Assembly: GCA_003864495.1 (NCBI GenBank)
Contig: ML133493.1
Location: 3,561,866-3,625,865 of the forward strand
From: Nemopilema nomurai
Lineage: Eukaryota > Cnidaria > Scyphozoa > Rhizostomeae > Rhizostomatidae
Direction of reading: 5' to 3'
Length of the DNA: 64,000 bases
A program made the translations under genes and the position numbers. Positions within the stretch are counted from its first letter, which is position 1. The number at the start of each line of letters is the position of its first letter. Of this stretch, positions 60,344 through 64,000 are shown in pieces. The notes beneath the pieces are model-generated. The model saw only the letters and a list, made by a program, of their open reading frames with translations, searched no databases and was not told where the DNA came from.

Positions 60344-61310
60344 AGAGAGATTGTGCACTTACTCGTAGATACTGCACCTATTTTTATTTATTCACGCACA
60401 TGCAGAAGGTATGTTTTTAATTGAGCTATTTAATGCAGCTTTTTGGTCTAGATGGTAAATCAAGTCGTATGAAAATTGTTTGCATTAAATGAAGTCCGTC
60501 GATGTGATTACTGTCATTAATAGGCACTTGACTTTTATAGGATCAAACCACATTCCAATTCAATATGAAAATTTCCCAGATTGGTTCTTCGAAAAGCCGT
60601 GTACAAAAAACTTTCTCGGCTGTTTCGTTCAATCACAATAGATAGATAACACCAGATATGTGGTATTAATTGAGTTTTTCGCTTCCGATGCTACAAGTTA
60701 TAATTCATGTAAAGTTAATTTTGATTTGCAAAATTTTTTTCTTTACATTTCAATCCAAAATTCGTATGCTTTAAATCATTATGCTTGTTCCAAAGATTGT
60801 GTAAATATTGTCAGATATATATCTCAAGAAAATCGTGAGAGCTCCAACTGTAAACAAATAATGCTCATGCACTGAAGTAATGACTCTTCTTAGACTTGGT
60901 ATTTTTAATATTTCATGCAAAAAAATAGTTAATGCAAGAATCTTGTCTTGTTTCTTTTCTGCTGACCTCAAGAAAATGAAACAAAAGAAGTTTACATCAT
61001 ACTGTTCCAGAGATGCCTGAAAAACTTTCTTTAGTCTTTAACAAGTCTTTAACACAACTTCTACACTGAGTTTTGAGAGTTGTCTCTTTCCAGCTTCAGA
61101 GAGGTGGCACCTGGGAAGCACCCGAAGCTCCCTCACCTGTCCCCACTTGTCCAAAGAATCTGCTACTAAGCATTCAAATCTACATTATCTTGACACAGAT
61201 TTTCTCATTACAATTTTGCCTTCTTTTCGTTGAATCCTCACCACTAACCAGCCCTGGCATCTACGTTTACAAATATACAGTTTGAGATAAAAATTAAAGC
61301 TAAATTGCTA
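60344..61310. other. 3' UTR and flank of the dynein gene
   Basis: No further gene seen. The region is AT-rich; the dynein 3' UTR should lie in its first part. Confidence 0.55.
60484..60489 (+). promoter_or_regulatory. Candidate polyadenylation signal ATTAAA
   Basis: The common variant hexamer ATTAAA lies about 140 bp after the stop codon. I saw no AATAAA between the stop codon and it. The position is plausible, but there is no cleavage-site evidence. Confidence 0.35.
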
Positions 61311-64000
61311 TGAGGCAGACCGATTTTTGGTCGAAATTAGGTGATTTTGGTAAGGCAATAGCCTTACTTTTGAGCCGGTTCCGGCGATGAGAAACCATCA
61401 TATTTCACGATATACGATGAATATCGGTCACGAAAAGAGGTCAGAGGCATTCATTTGAGACATACGTCAAGCCTATATGAGCTTGGGAGAAAAGCATTTT
61501 TGATCGAAAATCAGTGATTTTGGCAAGGCTATAGCCTTACTTTTTGAGCAGATCACGGCAGTTGGAAAGGCGTCAGATTTCACGATATACGATGAATATA
61601 GATCACGAAAAGAGGTCAGAGGCATTCATTTGAGACAAACCTCAAGCCTATATGAGTTTGGGAGAAAATCATTTTTGGTCGAAAATCAGTGATTTTGGCA
61701 AGGCTATAGCCTTACTTTTTGAGCAGATCGCGGCAGTTGAAAAGGCGTCAGATTTCACGATATACGACGAATATAGATCACGAAAAGAGGTCAGAGGCAT
61801 TCATTTGAGACATACATCAAGCCTAAATGAGTTTAAGACAAAAACATTTTTGGTCGAAAATCAGTGATTTTGGCAAGGCTATAGCCTTACTTTTTGATCA
61901 GATCGCGGCAGTTGAAAAGGCGTCAGATTTCACGATATACGACGAATATAGATCACGAAAAGAGGTCAGAGGCATTCATTTGAGACATACATCAAGCCTA
62001 TATGAGTTTAAGACAAAAACATTTTTGGTCGAAAATCAGTGATTTTGGCAAGGCTATAGCCTTACTTTTGAGCAGATCGCGGCAGTTGAAAAGGCGTCAG
62101 ATTTCACGATATACGATGAATATAGATCACGAAAAGAGGTCAGAGGCATTCATTTGAGACATACGTCAAGCCTATATGAGTTTAGAAAATTTTTGGTCGA
62201 AAATCAGTGTTTTGGCAAGGCTATAGCCTTACTTTTTGAGCAGATCGGCAACTGAAAGGCGTCAGATTTTACTATCTACGACGAATATAGATCACGAAAA
62301 GAGGTCAGAGGCATTCATTTGAGACATACGTCAAGCCTATATGAGTTTGGGAGAAAATCATTTTTGGTCGAAAATCAGTGATTTGGGCAAGGCTATAACC
62401 TTACTTTTTAATCAGATCGGGGCAGTTGAAAAGGCGTCAGATTTCACGATATACGACGAATATAGATCACGAAAAGAGGTCAGAGGCATTCATTTGAGAC
62501 ATAGGTCAAGCCTATATGAGTTTGGGAGAAAATCATTTTTGGTCGAAAATCAGTGATTTTGGCAAGGCTATAGCCTTACTTTTTGAGCAGATCGCGGCAG
62601 TTGAAAAGGCGTCAGATTTCACGATATACGACGAATATAGATCACGAAAAGAGGTCAGAGGCATTCATTTGAGACATACATCAAGCCTAAATGAGTTTAA
62701 GACAAAAACATTTTTGGTCGAAAATCAGTGATTTTGGCAAGGCTATAGCCTTACTTTTTGATCAGATCGCGGCAGTTGAAAAGGCGTCAGATTTCACGAT
62801 ATACGACGAATATAGATCACGAAAAGAGGTCAGAGGCATTCATTTGAGACATACATCAAGCCTATATGAGTTTAAGACAAAAACATTTTTGGTCGAAAAT
62901 CAGTGATTTTGGCAAGGCTATAGCCTTACTTTTTGAGCAGATCGCGGCAGTTGAAAAGGCGTCAGATTTCACGATATACGAAATATAGATCACGAAAAGA
63001 GGTCAGAGGCATTCATTTGAGACATACGTCAAGCCTATATGAGTTTGGAGAAAACATTTTTGGTCGAAAATCAGTGATTTTGGCAAGGCTATAGCCTTAC
63101 TTTTTGAGCAGATCACGGCAGTTGAAAAGGCGTCAGATTTCACTATACGACGAATATAGATCACGAAAAGAGGTCAGAGGCATTCATTTGAGACATACGT
63201 CAAGCCTCTATGAGTTTGGGAAAAATCATTTTTATCGAAAATCAGTGATTTTGGCAAGGCTATAGCCTTACTTTTTGAGCAGATCACGGCAGTTGAAAAG
63301 GCGTCAGATTTACTATATACGACGAATATAGATCACGAAAAGAGGTCAGAGGCATTCATTTGAGACATACGTCAAGCCTATATGAGTTTGGGAGAAAACA
63401 TTTTTGGTCAAAATCAGTGATTTGGCAAGGCTATAGCCTTACTTTTTGAGCAGATCGCGGCAGTTGAAAAGGCGTCAGATTTCACGATATACGACGAATA
63501 TAGATCACGAAAAGAGGTCAGAGGCATTCATTTGAGACATAGTCAAGCCTATATGAGTTTGGGAGAAAATCATTTTTGGTCGAAAATCAGTGATTTTGGC
63601 AAGGCTATAGCCTTACTTTTTGAGCAGATCACGGCAGTTGAAAAGGCGTCAGATTTCACGATATACGACGAATATAGATCACGAAAAGAGGTCAGAGGCA
63701 TTCATTTGAGACATACATCAAGCCTATATGAGTTTAAGACAAAAACATTTTTGTCGAAAATCAGTGATTTTGGCAAGGCTATAGCCTTACTTTTTGAGCA
63801 GATCGCGGCAGTTGAAAAGGCGTCAGATTTCACGATATACGACGAATATAGATCACGAAAAGAGGTCAGAGGCATTCATTTGAGACATACATCAAGCCTA
63901 ATGAGTTTAAGACAAAAACATTTTTGGTCGAAAATCAGTGATTTTGGCAAGGCTATAGCCTTACTTTTTGATCAGATCGCGGCAGTTGAAAAGGCGTCAG
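61311..64000 (+). repeat. ~175-bp satellite array, 16 copies, running off the window
   Basis: Sixteen head-to-tail copies, most spaced 173-175 bp (shortest ~166). Fourteen carry the perfect 14-bp palindrome AAGGCTATAGCCTT. The first copy (61352) reads AAGGCAATAGCCTT and the copy at 62389 reads AAGGCTATAACCTT. The first copy, at the dynein-side edge, is the most divergent. A two-monomer segment at 61652-62042 recurs 864 bp later (62516-62906) with the same diagnostic variants, so there is higher-order structure. The period is not a multiple of three, so the 71-codon open frames in single monomers are not a repeat protein. Scattered one-base deletions may be natural or assembly errors. Confidence 0.98.

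Noticed and set aside
60093..60377. 94-codon minus-strand frame across the last dynein exon
   Set aside because: It is the antisense shadow of the conserved C-terminal coding exon.
61652..62906. 71-codon frames (for example containing ASDFTIYDEYRSRKEVRG) repeated in the satellite
   Set aside because: Each frame spans 1.2 monomers and the 175-bp period shifts frame, so there is no continuous protein. Non-coding satellite is simpler.
61311..64000. Possible CRISPR array
   Set aside because: Units are contiguous ~175-bp monomers without unique spacers, in a eukaryotic context.

Overview
The window is animal nuclear DNA, AT-rich and intron-dense. Almost all of it (375-60343, + strand) is one gene: the 3' nine-tenths of a single-headed inner-arm axonemal dynein heavy chain of the DNAH3/DNAH7/DNAH12 group. 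I read 87 coding exons joined in one frame. They give about 3,535 residues ending at a TAG stop, and the residue choices fit DNAH12 best. The first ~450-550 residues and the promoter lie upstream of the window. Many small, phase-conserved exons with mostly 200-800 bp introns, plus a canonical metazoan tRNA-Cys, suggest a non-vertebrate metazoan. A cnidarian is plausible, but that is inference.

Layout: 375-9189, tail and linker; 9432-11797, AAA1 with the catalytic P-loop GPAGTGKT; 12129-15679, AAA2 ([10 protein letters not shown]); 17124-20278, AAA3 (GPTGTGKS); 20654-23788, AAA4 (GIGGSGRSS); 24165-27600, the stalk coiled coils and microtubule-binding domain; 28072-34128, AAA5; 35131-52609, AAA6 region; 52872-60343, the C-terminal domain. 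Introns grow markedly in the 3' half. The largest (35708-43918, 8.2 kb) holds two antisense genes: a tRNA-Cys(GCA) with its own T5 terminator, and an intronless 432-codon ORF for a charged, serine-rich, partly coiled-coil protein I do not recognise.

Non-coding structure is rich in tandem repeats: a (CTGT)n tract at 11.2 kb, a 16-bp array at 5.1 kb, degenerate arrays at 53.2-53.7 and 55.2-55.55 kb, a 98-bp higher-order minisatellite at 56.8-57.58 kb that runs into the 3' splice site of the next exon, a 15-bp array at 59.3 kb, and a ~175-bp satellite from about 61.31 kb to the window end (16 copies, each carrying a 14-bp palindrome or a one-base variant of it).

No prokaryotic system, CRISPR array, virus or intact transposon was recognised. 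The observations most worth checking are the nested antisense gene, the minisatellite/splice-acceptor fusion with eight decoy acceptors, the satellite, one GC-AG intron and an orphan coding-like block in the last intron. All coordinates were read by eye. Exon lengths were checked for frame continuity, but no search or alignment was run.
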